From contig JAGBCV010000004.1 in NCBI GenBank assembly GCA_017937845.1, positions 1-37,510 on the forward strand: a stretch of 37,510 nucleotides of DNA, written 5' to 3'. Under the pieces are notes generated by a model. That model did no database searches. It had not been told where the DNA came from and saw nothing but the letters and a program-made list of their open reading frames with translations. This stretch comes from Clostridia bacterium (GTDB taxonomy: Bacteria > Bacillota > Clostridia > Oscillospirales > CAG-272). Shown here piece after piece: positions 15,659-24,018 of the stretch. Numbering within the stretch: position 1 is the stretch's first letter; each line of letters opens with the position of its first letter. Made by a program: the position numbers and the translations under genes.

Positions 15659-16242
15659 TCATCGGGCTGACGGGACAATCGGGCGCAGGGAAGAGCACCG
15701 TTGCCGCCCTGTTTGAAAACGCCGGCTTTCGCATCATCGATTGCGATGCGCTCGTGCATCGGCTTTATGAGGAAGCGCATTACGTTCGTAAGATCGCGGA
15801 GGTCTTTGGGGAGGATTACGTCAAGGACGGCGCCGTTGATCGAAAAAAACTCGGTGCGCTCGTCTTTTCAGATGCAAGCGAGCTTGCAAGGCTGAACGAA
15901 ACCGTACATCCGCTGATCTTGGATGCAATCCTCGGTGAGATGAACCGTGCGCGTCTGGACGGCGTGGATGCGATCCTCGATGCTCCTCTTTTGTTTGAAT
16001 ATGCGCTGGAAACGATGTGTGATACGACGCTTGGCGTGGTCTGCGATATGGACGTTGCGGAAAAACGCCTTTTGGCAAGGGACGGAAAGACCCCCGCTGA
16101 GATACGAGGCAGACTTTCCGCTCAGCACGATGCGTCATATTTCCGTACCCATTGTGAATATATTTTAGAAAACAACGGCGACAGCGACGCATTGCGGGCG
16201 CATTTTGACGCTTTGCTGGAATCGCTTGCCGTATACCTATAA
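15655..16242 (+). CDS. coaE: Dephospho-CoA kinase
   Basis: A 195-residue cytosolic P-loop kinase that catalyses the last step of coenzyme A synthesis (dephospho-CoA + ATP to CoA + ADP). The Walker A motif is GQSGAGKST (7-15). IIDCDALVHRLY, HPLILDAI and DAPLLFE are family motifs of the substrate-binding and lid regions. The start overlaps the zinc-ribbon gene's stop, so the ribosome site lies inside that gene. The lytic transglycosylase follows after 33 nt. Confidence 0.96.
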   Translation: MIIGLTGQSGAGKSTVAALFENAGFRIIDCDALVHRLYEEAHYVRKIAEVFGEDYVKDGAVDRKKLGALVFSDASELARLNETVHPLILDAILGEMNRARLDGVDAILDAPLLFEYALETMCDTTLGVVCDMDVAEKRLLARDGKTPAEIRGRLSAQHDASYFRTHCEYILENNGDSDALRAHFDALLESLAVYL

Positions 16243-16275
16243 TACCAATATCCATCAAGGGAAAGTGAGGTCTAT

Positions 16276-17385
16276 ATGAATATGCACGAAGAAATGCCGA
16301 AACGCTCGGCGCGAAAGATTCTCAAGGGGGGACTTATCATCCTTCTCGTCATTTCCATCGCCTTTGCTTCCGGACTTGCCTATTTGAAGGAGCGCATCGA
16401 TACGCTTTGGTATCCGCGCAAATTCCAAAGCGAGGTGGAGGATGCTTCCGCACGCTTCGGCGTAGAACCGAACCTCATTTACGCCATCATCAAAGCGGAA
16501 AGCGACTTTACGGAAACGGCAGTTTCCTCCGTTGGCGCGATAGGACTCATGCAGGTGCTCCCCGATACGTTTATTTTGGATATCCGCGAGCATATCGGAC
16601 TTGAAAACGCGCGCTCTGCCGTGCTTTTTGAGGCGCAGGAAAATATCTTGGCGGGAACGTATTATTTCGCGCATTGGTATGACCATTTCAACATCGTGTA
16701 TGAAATGGACGATCCGACCGTAGAAGCACTTGCCGCATACAACGCGGGCATCAGCAACGTTTGGAAATGGCTTGAGGATGACACACTTTCCGATTGGAAG
16801 GGACTTTTCGTTGAGGAGATCCCCTTTGAGGAAACGAGAGAATACGTCAAGCGCGTTTTGGAATACAAGGAAAAATACGATGCGCTTTACGGCAGCTCGA
16901 CCATGTCCACGGGACGCATCAGCGAAGCGCTTTGTTATCGCTACGCCAAGCGCTACGGCGAAGCTTACAAGATCGACCCCAGACTTGTCATGGCGATCGT
17001 CAAGGCGGAAAGCTCGTTCAATCCCTCTGACGTGTCCAAATCGGGTGCAGTGGGGCTGATGCAGATCATCGAGGGTACATACGTCGATATCCAAGCCGAC
17101 CTTTCCTTGGAGGAGGAATTTGACGCGCTTTACGATGCGGAATTTAACATCAAATGCGGTACGTATTATCTGCATTGGATCGATGAACGCATCGATGGCG
17201 TCATTCAGATCGCGGCGTCTTATAATGCAGGACTCAACGCAGTGCAGGGCTGGCTTGCCGACCCTCGCTATTCCGCAGACGGCGAGATTCTCCTCATAGA
17301 TAATATCCCCATTGAGCAAACGAGAAATTACGTCAAAAACGTCGTTTCTTATTATCGTGAGTATTGCGAACGCTACCCCGATTGA
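16276..17385 (+). CDS. Membrane-anchored tandem SLT-domain lytic transglycosylase
   Basis: A 369-residue cell-wall enzyme expected to cleave peptidoglycan at MurNAc-GlcNAc bonds with 1,6-anhydro product. One N-terminal membrane helix (about residues 17-36, GGLIILLVISIAFASGLAYL) anchors it outside. Two complete GH23/SLT domains follow. The first has the catalytic Glu E75 (AIIKAESDF), GLMQ (90-93) and AYNAG (154-158). The second has E245 (AIVKAESSF), GLMQ (260-263) and SYNAG (315-319). Both retain their catalytic Glu. The related single-domain protein is common next to coaE in Clostridia; the doubled form here is a fusion by duplication. Confidence 0.93.
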   Translation: MNMHEEMPKRSARKILKGGLIILLVISIAFASGLAYLKERIDTLWYPRKFQSEVEDASARFGVEPNLIYAIIKAESDFTETAVSSVGAIGLMQVLPDTFILDIREHIGLENARSAVLFEAQENILAGTYYFAHWYDHFNIVYEMDDPTVEALAAYNAGISNVWKWLEDDTLSDWKGLFVEEIPFEETREYVKRVLEYKEKYDALYGSSTMSTGRISEALCYRYAKRYGEAYKIDPRLVMAIVKAESSFNPSDVSKSGAVGLMQIIEGTYVDIQADLSLEEEFDALYDAEFNIKCGTYYLHWIDERIDGVIQIAASYNAGLNAVQGWLADPRYSADGEILLIDNIPIEQTRNYVKNVVSYYREYCERYPD

Positions 17386-17433
17386 ATAGTTTGAAAAATG
17401 AAAAATTTATATAATACGAAAGGAAACACAATC

Positions 17434-18840
17434 ATGGCAGAAAACAAAGAAAAAACACTTGGTCAGCAGCTCAAGGATGAGCTTCTTTACAAGACGAAGA
17501 ACACCTACAACGAGCTTAGCGAAGAAGACCTCGATGCCGCATACGACTATGCGGAGGGCTACAAAAAATACCTCGACGCAGGTAAGACCGAACGCGAATG
17601 TGTAACGGCAAGCATCGCAATGCTCGAAGCAGACGGCTTCGTTCCGTATACCTTCGGTATGCAGGTGGAAGCAGGCGGTAAGTACTATTACAACAACCGC
17701 GGCAGAAGCCTTTCCGCATTCGTTCTCGGCACAGAATCCCTTGAAAACGGCGTATATTTTACCGCTTCTCATATCGATTCTCCCCGCATCGACCTCAAGG
17801 CACATCCGCTTTATGAAGCAGAGGGTCTTGGCTATCTCAAGACACATTACTACGGCGGTATCAAAAAATATCAGTGGACAGCCATTCCGCTTGCTCTCCA
17901 CGGCGCTATCACCAAGGCAGACGGCGAAACTGTCAATATCGTCATCGGTGAAGACGATTCCGACCCCGTATTCTATATTGACGACCTTCTTCCTCACCTT
18001 GCAGGCGATCAGATGAAGCGTTCTCTTGCAGACGGTATCTCCGGCGAACAGCTCAATCTTCTCTCCGGCTCCCGTCCTTTTGAAAAGAACCTTCCCGAAG
18101 GCGTGAAGCTCAACATCATGAAGCTCCTCAACGATAAATACGGCATCGTTGAAAGCGATTTCATGAGCGCGGAAATTTCCGCCGTTCCCGCATTCAAGGC
18201 GCGTGATATCGGTCTTGACAGAAGCCTTATCGGTTCTTACGGTCATGACGACAGAGTTTGTGCATACCCCTCTCTCACCGCTCTTATGGCAGTGAAGAAC
18301 CCCGTTCATACCACGATGGCAGTTCTCGCAGATAAAGAAGAGATCGGTTCCGAAGGCAACGCAGGTATGCAGAGCATCGTATATTTCGATATCATCGCAG
18401 ACCTTGCAAAAACACTCGGCGTTTCCGATATCGTCGTTCGCGCAAACTCCAAGTGCCTCTCCTCTGACGTAAACGCGGCGTTTGACCCCAACTTCCCCGA
18501 GGTCAACGAAAGAAGAAACGCTTGCTTCGTCAACAACGGCGTGGTTCTCACCAAATACACAGGCGCGCGCGGCAAGTCCGGCTCCAACGATGCTTCCGCT
18601 GAATTTACGGGCTGGGTCAGAAATATGCTTGATAAGGCAGGCGTGATCTGGCAGACCTCCGAGCTTGGTAAGGTTGACCAGGGCGGCGGCGGTACGGTTG
18701 CGAAGTACATCGCTAAGATGAACGTAGACGTCATCGACCTCGGCGTGCCGGTCATCTCCATGCACGCTCCTTACGAAGTCGTTTCCAAGACCGACGTTTA
18801 TATGACACACAAGGCGATAGAAGCATTCTTCAAGGCGTAA
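17434..18840 (+). CDS. M18-family zinc aminopeptidase
   Basis: A 468-residue cytosolic metallo-aminopeptidase of family M18 (aspartyl aminopeptidase / aminopeptidase I type), which removes N-terminal residues from peptides. Metal-binding and catalytic motifs are HIDSPRIDLK (H113, D115), SYGHDDRVCAYPSL, KEEIGSEGNAGM (general-base Glu and metal ligand), SSDVNAAFDPNFPE, and a late HAPYEVVSKTDVY His. The ATG at 17434 follows AAAGGAAA; the upstream in-frame ATG at 17398 lacks a ribosome site and precedes the -10-like TATAAT at 17410-17415. Optimised codon use (for example many CTC and GAC codons) suggests high expression. Confidence 0.93.
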   Translation: MAENKEKTLGQQLKDELLYKTKNTYNELSEEDLDAAYDYAEGYKKYLDAGKTERECVTASIAMLEADGFVPYTFGMQVEAGGKYYYNNRGRSLSAFVLGTESLENGVYFTASHIDSPRIDLKAHPLYEAEGLGYLKTHYYGGIKKYQWTAIPLALHGAITKADGETVNIVIGEDDSDPVFYIDDLLPHLAGDQMKRSLADGISGEQLNLLSGSRPFEKNLPEGVKLNIMKLLNDKYGIVESDFMSAEISAVPAFKARDIGLDRSLIGSYGHDDRVCAYPSLTALMAVKNPVHTTMAVLADKEEIGSEGNAGMQSIVYFDIIADLAKTLGVSDIVVRANSKCLSSDVNAAFDPNFPEVNERRNACFVNNGVVLTKYTGARGKSGSNDASAEFTGWVRNMLDKAGVIWQTSELGKVDQGGGGTVAKYIAKMNVDVIDLGVPVISMHAPYEVVSKTDVYMTHKAIEAFFKA

Positions 18841-18851
18841 CGGTATATGAA

Positions 18852-18881
18852 AAAATCCCACGGAATTTCCGTGGGATTTTT
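18852..18881. terminator. Bidirectional terminator between convergent genes
   Basis: AAAATCCCACGGAA pairs with TTCCGTGGGATTTT almost without a loop. T tracts follow on both strands, so it serves the aminopeptidase gene (plus) and the membrane protein gene (minus). Confidence 0.92.
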
Positions 18882-18894
18882 GTATGATAAGCCG

Positions 18895-19731
18895 TTAAGC
18901 TTGCTTTTTTTCGATTGGCTTGAGGTGGGAGATCATCGCGCAGGCGCAAGCGATGAGGTAAAGCATGATGCCGTTTTCCACAAGCTCAAACATGGTCATG
19001 TGGGTCAGCTCCATTTCCCAGAACGCCGTTACGATGAGATTGGGAAGCTCGTAGGTGATGACGCAAATGAGCGCGACGAGCGCAAAAACGAAGCGCGAGG
19101 GCTCGCTTTTGCCATAGAAGCTTGCGCGGTTTTCCTGAATAAAATAGAAAACGAGCGCGGCAAGAGAAACGTTTCGCAGAATATCGTTCATATTGCTGAA
19201 TGTGAAATCGGGGCTGAGATAGGATGCGCTGAGATAAACGGTCACAAATAAGGTCGGGAAAAAAGCAAAGGCTTTTTTGATCTTGGTATCGTCATAACGT
19301 GCAGACGCGCTGATGATGAAGTAGACCGCGGACAAAAAGAGCAAGAAGAAAGAAAGCATCAAAAGGATGCGGAAGATCGCGGTGCCGTCCTCGGTGAAGA
19401 TATCGGAGGCGTAGTAAATGACGGAGAGGAGTCCCGATGCGCCGAAAAGGAAGCCTGTCAGCGAGCTTGCAAAGACGGAATAGTGTGTTGCGGAAAGATG
19501 GAACGGTTCAAACTCTCTTTTATAAAGGAAGATGCCTGCGGTAAATGCGATGAGAACGGCGGCGAGCATCACATATCCGAGCGTTTGCAGGGAGTCCCTC
19601 GTCCCGAGCGTATATTCGTTGTTGTAAGGGTCAAAGTAACGGTATATCAAAACGGTGCGCCAAATGGCAAGTCCTATGCCGCTAAGTACGGAAAAGATCA
19701 GATATGCCGTCATGATTTTTTTTGTTTTCAC
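18895..19731 (-). CDS. Polytopic membrane protein of unknown function
   Basis: 278 residues with about seven or eight hydrophobic helices, for example YLIFSVLSGIGLAIWRTVLI, YVMLAAVLIAFTAGIFLY, ILLMLSFFLLFLSAVYFII, FALVALICVITYEL and MLYLIACACAMI. There are no catalytic or transporter signature motifs that I recognise. The likely start is GTG at 19731, as AAAGGGGA lies 9 nt upstream; an ATG six codons later is the alternative. It is convergent with the aminopeptidase gene and stands alone. Only its membrane location can be stated. Confidence 0.8.
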   Translation of the reverse strand: MKTKKIMTAYLIFSVLSGIGLAIWRTVLIYRYFDPYNNEYTLGTRDSLQTLGYVMLAAVLIAFTAGIFLYKREFEPFHLSATHYSVFASSLTGFLFGASGLLSVIYYASDIFTEDGTAIFRILLMLSFFLLFLSAVYFIISASARYDDTKIKKAFAFFPTLFVTVYLSASYLSPDFTFSNMNDILRNVSLAALVFYFIQENRASFYGKSEPSRFVFALVALICVITYELPNLIVTAFWEMELTHMTMFELVENGIMLYLIACACAMISHLKPIEKKQA

Positions 19732-19902
19732 ATGAAATCCCCTTTCTGTTTGGTGTTGGGCTTATATATAGTATAATCGATAAATGTTACGAAACTATAT
19801 ACAAATATCATATTATTTTCTTTTTATTACCCTATTATACGCTAAAATTTGCCGTTTTACAAGAGTTATTTGATAAAGATATAAAAAATCTTGAAAAAAA
19901 GG

Positions 19903-19931
19903 TTGACAAACTTGATTTTTTGTGGTAGAAA
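19903..19931 (+). promoter_or_regulatory. Probable promoter of the GH3 gene
   Basis: TTGACA (19903-19908) is followed after 17 bases by TAGAAA (19926-19931), a weak -10 box. The predicted leader is about 110 nt and includes the inverted repeat at 19988-20014. Confidence 0.55.
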
Positions 19932-19987
19932 ATATGGCGTTAGATGAAAATGTCCTTTGATGTAAAAGCGGCAGGGCGCCGCTTGCG

Positions 19988-20014
19988 ATTGCTCACCTGG
20001 TCGTATCGAGCAAT
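19988..20014 (+). promoter_or_regulatory. Inverted repeat in the GH3 leader, possible operator
   Basis: ATTGCTC (19988-19994) and GAGCAAT (20008-20014) are perfect complements separated by 13 bases. This could bind a dimeric repressor or form a leader hairpin; no known site is recognised. Confidence 0.4.
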
Positions 20015-20048
20015 TTCCCATGATATGATAACTGAAAGGAATTTTGAG

Positions 20049-23000
20049 ATGGCAAATTATAATCTTTTGGAAGAAAGAGCACTTCTTGCGCGCACCGTTG
20101 CGGAAGAAGGTATCGTTCTTTTGAAAAATGAGAACAATGTTCTTCCTCTTAGCAGCGAAAAGGTAGCTGTTTTCGGCAGATCGCAGATCGATACCATCAA
20201 ATGCGGTACAGGCTCCGCTTATTGTGAAAGCGAATATATGGTCGATATCCTGACAGGTCTTGAAAAGGCAGGCGTAAACGTCGATGGCGAGCTTGCTTCG
20301 CAGTATCGTGCGTTCTGTGCGGAAAATCCTCTTACCGCTCTTGGCGTTTGGGGTACGGGCGCTCATATCAATCCCGAAATGCCCATGACGAAGGATACCG
20401 TCAAAATGGCGGCGCAGCGTACGGACGCAGCGATCGTTGTATTCGGCAGAACCGCGGGCGAAAATGATGATATCATCGTAACGGAAGGCGACTATATGCT
20501 TTCTTTTGACGAAAAGAAGCTTTTGGAACGTGTATGCCGTTATTTCAAAAAGATCATCGTCGTTGTCAACTCAGGCAACCTGATCGATTTTGATTTTTCC
20601 ACCAATAACAAAGTAAACGCAGTCGTTCTTTTGAATCTCCCCGGTATGGAAGGCGGTAACGCACTTGCAAACGTACTCACAGGCAAGGTGACCCCTTCGG
20701 GTAAGCTCACGGATACCATCGCCAAGACCTATGACGATTATCCCTCCGCTTCTTATTTCGGCAAAAAATCGGGTATCATTCAGAACTATTATGAAGATAT
20801 CTTCGTTGGCTATCGTTATTTTGAAACCTTTGAAAACGCCAAGGACCGCGTGCTTTACCCCTTTGGCTTTGGTCTTTCTTATACGCAGTTTGACATCAAA
20901 TGCACGAATTTTGAATGTGATAAGACCGTAGACGGCGATATCCGCGTGACCGTTTCCGTCAAAAATATCGGTGACACCTATGCGGGTAAAGAAGTCGTCA
21001 TGCTGTATAGCTCTTCCCCCGCGGGCAAGCTCGGCACCCCGAAATATGAGCTTCGCGCTTTTGCAAAGACCTCTCTCCTTGCTCCCGGTGCGGAAGAAAC
21101 GCTCACCTTGACCTATAAGATCAGCGATATGATGTCCTTTGACGATACGGGCGTTCTCGGCACCAAGGACGCTTGGGTCATGGATCAGGGTACATATACC
21201 GTTTCTCTCGGCAATAACGTAAGAACGCTCACCGCGGTCGGTACGTTTGAAAATCCCGAATATACCGTATTCAAGACCTGCGTACATATGCCGACGGAGC
21301 TTGACAAGCGACTCACGGCAAGCGGCGAAATGGAAGAGCTTGAAACCCTTCCGATCGATCTTGAAGCAGGTATTCCCGTAGATGCCTTTAACGTGACCAC
21401 CATTGAAGCGGAACAGCATTACGGAAGAGAAGGCAATCGCACCGTTTACCGTTTGCACGTTGCCTCCACAGGCGTATATACCGTCATCATGAAGGCGAAA
21501 AACGCGATGCCCACATCCGTCGTACTCAACCGTTTCCCCGTTGCCGACCCCGAACGCTTCTTCACGGAAAAGGGCGACGAAACTGTTTTGAATCTCGGTA
21601 CGATCGAATATGTGTTCACCTCCGAGGAGGGAACGGAAGCGCCTCTCGTTGAGCTTACCCTCATCAAGGACGATACCCCCGTAGAGATCTCCGCGACAGA
21701 GCCGAGCTATGTTCAGGCAGGTCGTTATACCGAATGTGGTCTTTGGGTTGCCAACCGTCCGTTCTTTGACGAAGAAGGCGTATTGACACACGGACGTGCG
21801 CTTTCCAGAATGCACAGCCCCGGCAGATATGCACAGTATAAGCTCGACGTAAAGAAAGCGGGCAAATATGACGTTCGTCTTCGTTTCAGCAATAAGCACG
21901 AGGCGCTCGACCTCCACGATACTTTCTCCTTCTTCATTTCCAACGTAACGCAGGATATCGAGCACGTCGTTCTCGAACACACGACCGACGACGAAAGAGA
22001 GCCTGTCTATGTGACCACGAAGCCGTTTTCCGTCGTGCTTCCCAAGGGTGAAACTTTCTTTAAGATCGTTTCCAAATCCTTCAAGACACCGATCACCTCT
22101 TATCTTGAATTTGTACCGAGTAAGCGCAGAAGCGGTGTCAAGAAAAAGAGTACGGTTCAGGAAGACACAAAGGTTGCTGAAAATGCAAATCCCATCGTTC
22201 GCCGCGCGCTTCCCGAAGCGATTGGCGAAATGGACTTCCGCCGGGTCATGAACGGTACGCTTTCGATGGATGATTTCGTAAACAGCCTTTCCGATAGCGA
22301 GCTTGCGGTCCTTTCCTGCGGTAACGCAGAGGGCTGGATCGGCTATATCCCCGAAAAGGGTATTCCCGAGGCATACTGGTCCGACGGTCCTGTCGGTCTT
22401 CGTCAGCCGTTCAAGGTCACGGTATATCCCTCCAGTACGATGGTCTCTGCTACATGGAATACCGCGCTTTCCAAGGAATACGGACGCGCGATTGCACATG
22501 AAGCCAAGCTTTATAACGTCGACGTATGGCTTGCGCCTGCGATGAACATTCACCGCGACCCCTGCTGCGGACGTAACTTTGAATATCATTCCGAAGACCC
22601 GTATATTACCGCGAAGATCGTTTCCGGTATGGTAGAGGGCTGTCAGGAATATGATCTTGCGGCGACCATCAAGCATTTTGCGGCAAACAGCACGGAATAT
22701 CAAAGACTCCGTTCCAATAGCCGTCTTTCCGCAAGAGCGTTCCGCGAGATCTACGCCAAGGCGTTTGAGATCGTCATTCGTGAAGCAAATCCTCATGCCA
22801 TCATGACCTCTTATAACTTCATCAACGGCATCAAGGTCTGCGAAGACCCGATGATCTGCAAAACCATCATGCGTGATGAATTTAACTATAAGGGACTTCT
22901 CATGACCGACTACGGCAACGATTCCGTTCACGTTCGTGAGCTTGCCGCAGAGCATGACCTCAAGATGCACTTCGGCGACCCCCGAAGCGTCAATGCCGCA

Positions 23001-23093
23001 TTGGAAGACGGCTCGCTTTCCAGAGAAAGCGTTCGCACCTGTGTAAAGCGCGTGCTTGAACTCATTTGGAAGACAGCGGGCAAGAAGATGTAA
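20049..23093 (+). CDS. Domain-permuted GH3 glycoside hydrolase
   Basis: A 1014-residue cytoplasmic beta-glycosidase of family GH3 (beta-glucosidase, beta-xylosidase or similar). The usual order is inverted. The alpha/beta sandwich comes first (ARTVAEEGIVLLKNENNVLP near the N-terminus, LYPFGFGLSYTQ near 270), then a fibronectin-III-like domain to about 390. A beta-rich insert with carbohydrate-binding character follows (about 400-690), and finally the TIM barrel (about 735-1014). The barrel has GIPEAYWSDGPVGLR, DVWLAPAMNIHRDPCCGRNFEY, TIKHFAAN and the nucleophile D954 in LLMTDYGND, where SDW is more usual. The ATG at 20049 follows AAAGGAATTTTGAG. Inverted GH3 enzymes are known from rumen Firmicutes; the long insert is less common. 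It is a single-gene unit. Confidence 0.92.
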   Translation: MANYNLLEERALLARTVAEEGIVLLKNENNVLPLSSEKVAVFGRSQIDTIKCGTGSAYCESEYMVDILTGLEKAGVNVDGELASQYRAFCAENPLTALGVWGTGAHINPEMPMTKDTVKMAAQRTDAAIVVFGRTAGENDDIIVTEGDYMLSFDEKKLLERVCRYFKKIIVVVNSGNLIDFDFSTNNKVNAVVLLNLPGMEGGNALANVLTGKVTPSGKLTDTIAKTYDDYPSASYFGKKSGIIQNYYEDIFVGYRYFETFENAKDRVLYPFGFGLSYTQFDIKCTNFECDKTVDGDIRVTVSVKNIGDTYAGKEVVMLYSSSPAGKLGTPKYELRAFAKTSLLAPGAEETLTLTYKISDMMSFDDTGVLGTKDAWVMDQGTYTVSLGNNVRTLTAVGTFENPEYTVFKTCVHMPTELDKRLTASGEMEELETLPIDLEAGIPVDAFNVTTIEAEQHYGREGNRTVYRLHVASTGVYTVIMKAKNAMPTSVVLNRFPVADPERFFTEKGDETVLNLGTIEYVFTSEEGTEAPLVELTLIKDDTPVEISATEPSYVQAGRYTECGLWVANRPFFDEEGVLTHGRALSRMHSPGRYAQYKLDVKKAGKYDVRLRFSNKHEALDLHDTFSFFISNVTQDIEHVVLEHTTDDEREPVYVTTKPFSVVLPKGETFFKIVSKSFKTPITSYLEFVPSKRRSGVKKKSTVQEDTKVAENANPIVRRALPEAIGEMDFRRVMNGTLSMDDFVNSLSDSELAVLSCGNAEGWIGYIPEKGIPEAYWSDGPVGLRQPFKVTVYPSSTMVSATWNTALSKEYGRAIAHEAKLYNVDVWLAPAMNIHRDPCCGRNFEYHSEDPYITAKIVSGMVEGCQEYDLAATIKHFAANSTEYQRLRSNSRLSARAFREIYAKAFEIVIREANPHAIMTSYNFINGIKVCEDPMICKTIMRDEFNYKGLLMTDYGNDSVHVRELAAEHDLKMHFGDPRSVNAALEDGSLSRESVRTCVKRVLELIWKTAGKKM

Positions 23094-23101
23094 TATTTTT
23101 T

Positions 23102-23140
23102 GAACCTTGAACGGGTTTCCGTTCAAGGTTCTTCTTCTTT
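23102..23140 (+). terminator. Terminator of the GH3 gene
   Basis: GAACCTTGAACGG (23102-23114) pairs exactly with CCGTTCAAGGTTC (23119-23131) around a GTTT loop and is followed by a T-rich tract. Confidence 0.93.
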
Positions 23141-23150
23141 TCCAAAGAGA

Positions 23151-23596
23151 GCTTCAACTTTTTCTTTTTGAAAGAAAAAGTTACAAAAAGAAGCAAAAAA
23201 CCTGCGGTTTTATCGCTTATAGAATTTGAAAGTTTGCTTTCGCGTTCTCCTATCGCCTATTATCCGGCTCAAAGAACGCGGTCCAAAGTAGGCTTTCGTT
23301 CGAGGTCGCGTAATTCATGTCGACGAAGCTGATATTTTGCGGGCGTGCTCGCGCTCATTCAAATCAGTGCTTACCGAGCGGCGCTAAAGCGCCGTCATCA
23401 ATAAAATCCGATGCTTCTACCCATCGGCGGTTGTTCCGCCGTGATGTCCCGTAGCCGATGCCGGCGGAGGGTTGCATAAACTTGTTTATGCAAAATCCGT
23501 GCGGGGAGCCGATTTCGCTAAGATGTAAAAGCCTCTCTTCGATCAAGCGGAACGCTTGCGATTCTTTTCGTTCTTTTCTGTTCGTACAGAAAAGAA
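23151..23596. repeat. Hairpin-rich non-coding element of unknown nature
   Basis: About 450 bases without a credible gene but with at least six clean stem-loops. They are: 12 bp at 23156-23182 (AACTTTTTCTTT arms, TTG loop); 8 bp CGCGTTCT/AGAACGCG (23241-23248, 23273-23280); CGGCGCT-AA-AGCGCCG (23379-23394); CGGCGG/CCGCCG (23425-23441), which competes with CATCGGC/GCCGATG (23422-23428, 23454-23460); 10 bp TTGCATAAAC/GTTTATGCAA (23472-23493); CAAGCG-GAA-CGCTTG (23544-23558); and 10 bp TTCTTTTCTG/CAGAAAAGAA (23571-23596). The two outer hairpins are A/T-pure mirror-like stems, as at the ends of a dispersed repeat. It sits between the GH3 terminator and the leu promoter. A transcribed structured RNA is an alternative. 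Confidence 0.5.
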
Positions 23597-23649
23597 CATG
23601 AAAACATCCATAAAGAAAAAAGGAATCGTCAAAAAATCCAAAAATATTA

Positions 23650-23678
23650 TTGACAAACGAAAAAAATTCGTATATAAT
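23650..23678 (+). promoter_or_regulatory. Consensus sigma-A promoter of the leu operon
   Basis: TTGACA (23650-23655) and TATAAT (23673-23678) with a 17-base spacer, both exact consensus, drive the T-box leader and leuACDB. Confidence 0.93.
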
Positions 23679-23696
23679 GGACTTAATAATGCGTTT

Positions 23697-23970
23697 GACG
23701 GGGAAAAAAGTCAAATCGTTTTGCTTGCAGAGAGCCATCGGTGGGTGCGAGATGGCAGAAAACGTTTGAGATAACTCCTCCCCAGAGCAGTTCTATCGAA
23801 AGGGCATACCAAATAGATGGAAACGGGTTCTCCCGTTACAGAGAAGCTGTGTTGAAAACGACATGGGCTGAGCGGATGATTTGTCATCAAAAAGAGTGGT
23901 ACCGCGAAGATTGGATCTTGAACTTCGTCTCTTTTGCATCATGGTTGCATGGTGTAAAGGAGGCTTTTTT
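23697..23970 (+). promoter_or_regulatory. Leucine T-box leader of leuACDB
   Basis: This RNA senses uncharged tRNA-Leu and allows read-through into leuACDB. Stem I begins with GGGG (23700-23703) closing on CCCC (23780-23783). Its 3' side carries the specifier region ATAACTCC with CTC (Leu) at 23775-23777. The conserved T-box sequence AGAGTGGTACCGCG is at 23893-23906; its TGGT (23897-23900) pairs with the tRNA acceptor end. In the antiterminator, AAAGAG pairs with CTCTTT (23929-23934). In the terminator, the same bases join a 17-bp stem (23927-23943 with 23948-23964, GTTG loop) followed by six T residues. The specifier codon agrees with the genes controlled. Confidence 0.95.
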
Positions 23971-24018
23971 GTTTTGCGGTGATTTTGATTCTCAATGAAC
24001 TCGGAAAGGAAACAGAAT

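Larger units (their letters stand above)
19732..20048 (+). other. Intergenic region before the GH3 gene
   Basis: These 317 bases hold no convincing gene. A probable promoter lies at 19903-19931, and an inverted repeat (ATTGCTC at 19988-19994, GAGCAAT at 20008-20014) lies about 35 bases before the GH3 start. An in-frame extension of the GH3 frame back to 19944 is possible but has no ribosome site. Confidence 0.5.

Noticed and set aside
17407..18861. 484-codon minus-strand frame opposite the M18 aminopeptidase gene
   Set aside because: Antisense shadow, and it would begin within the bidirectional terminator region.
20571..23126. 851-codon minus-strand frame opposite the GH3 gene
   Set aside because: Antisense shadow; it also runs across the GH3 terminator.
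23364..23738. Minus-strand 124-codon frame in the hairpin-rich region
   Set aside because: It runs through several perfect stem-loops and the leu promoter and has no ribosome site.
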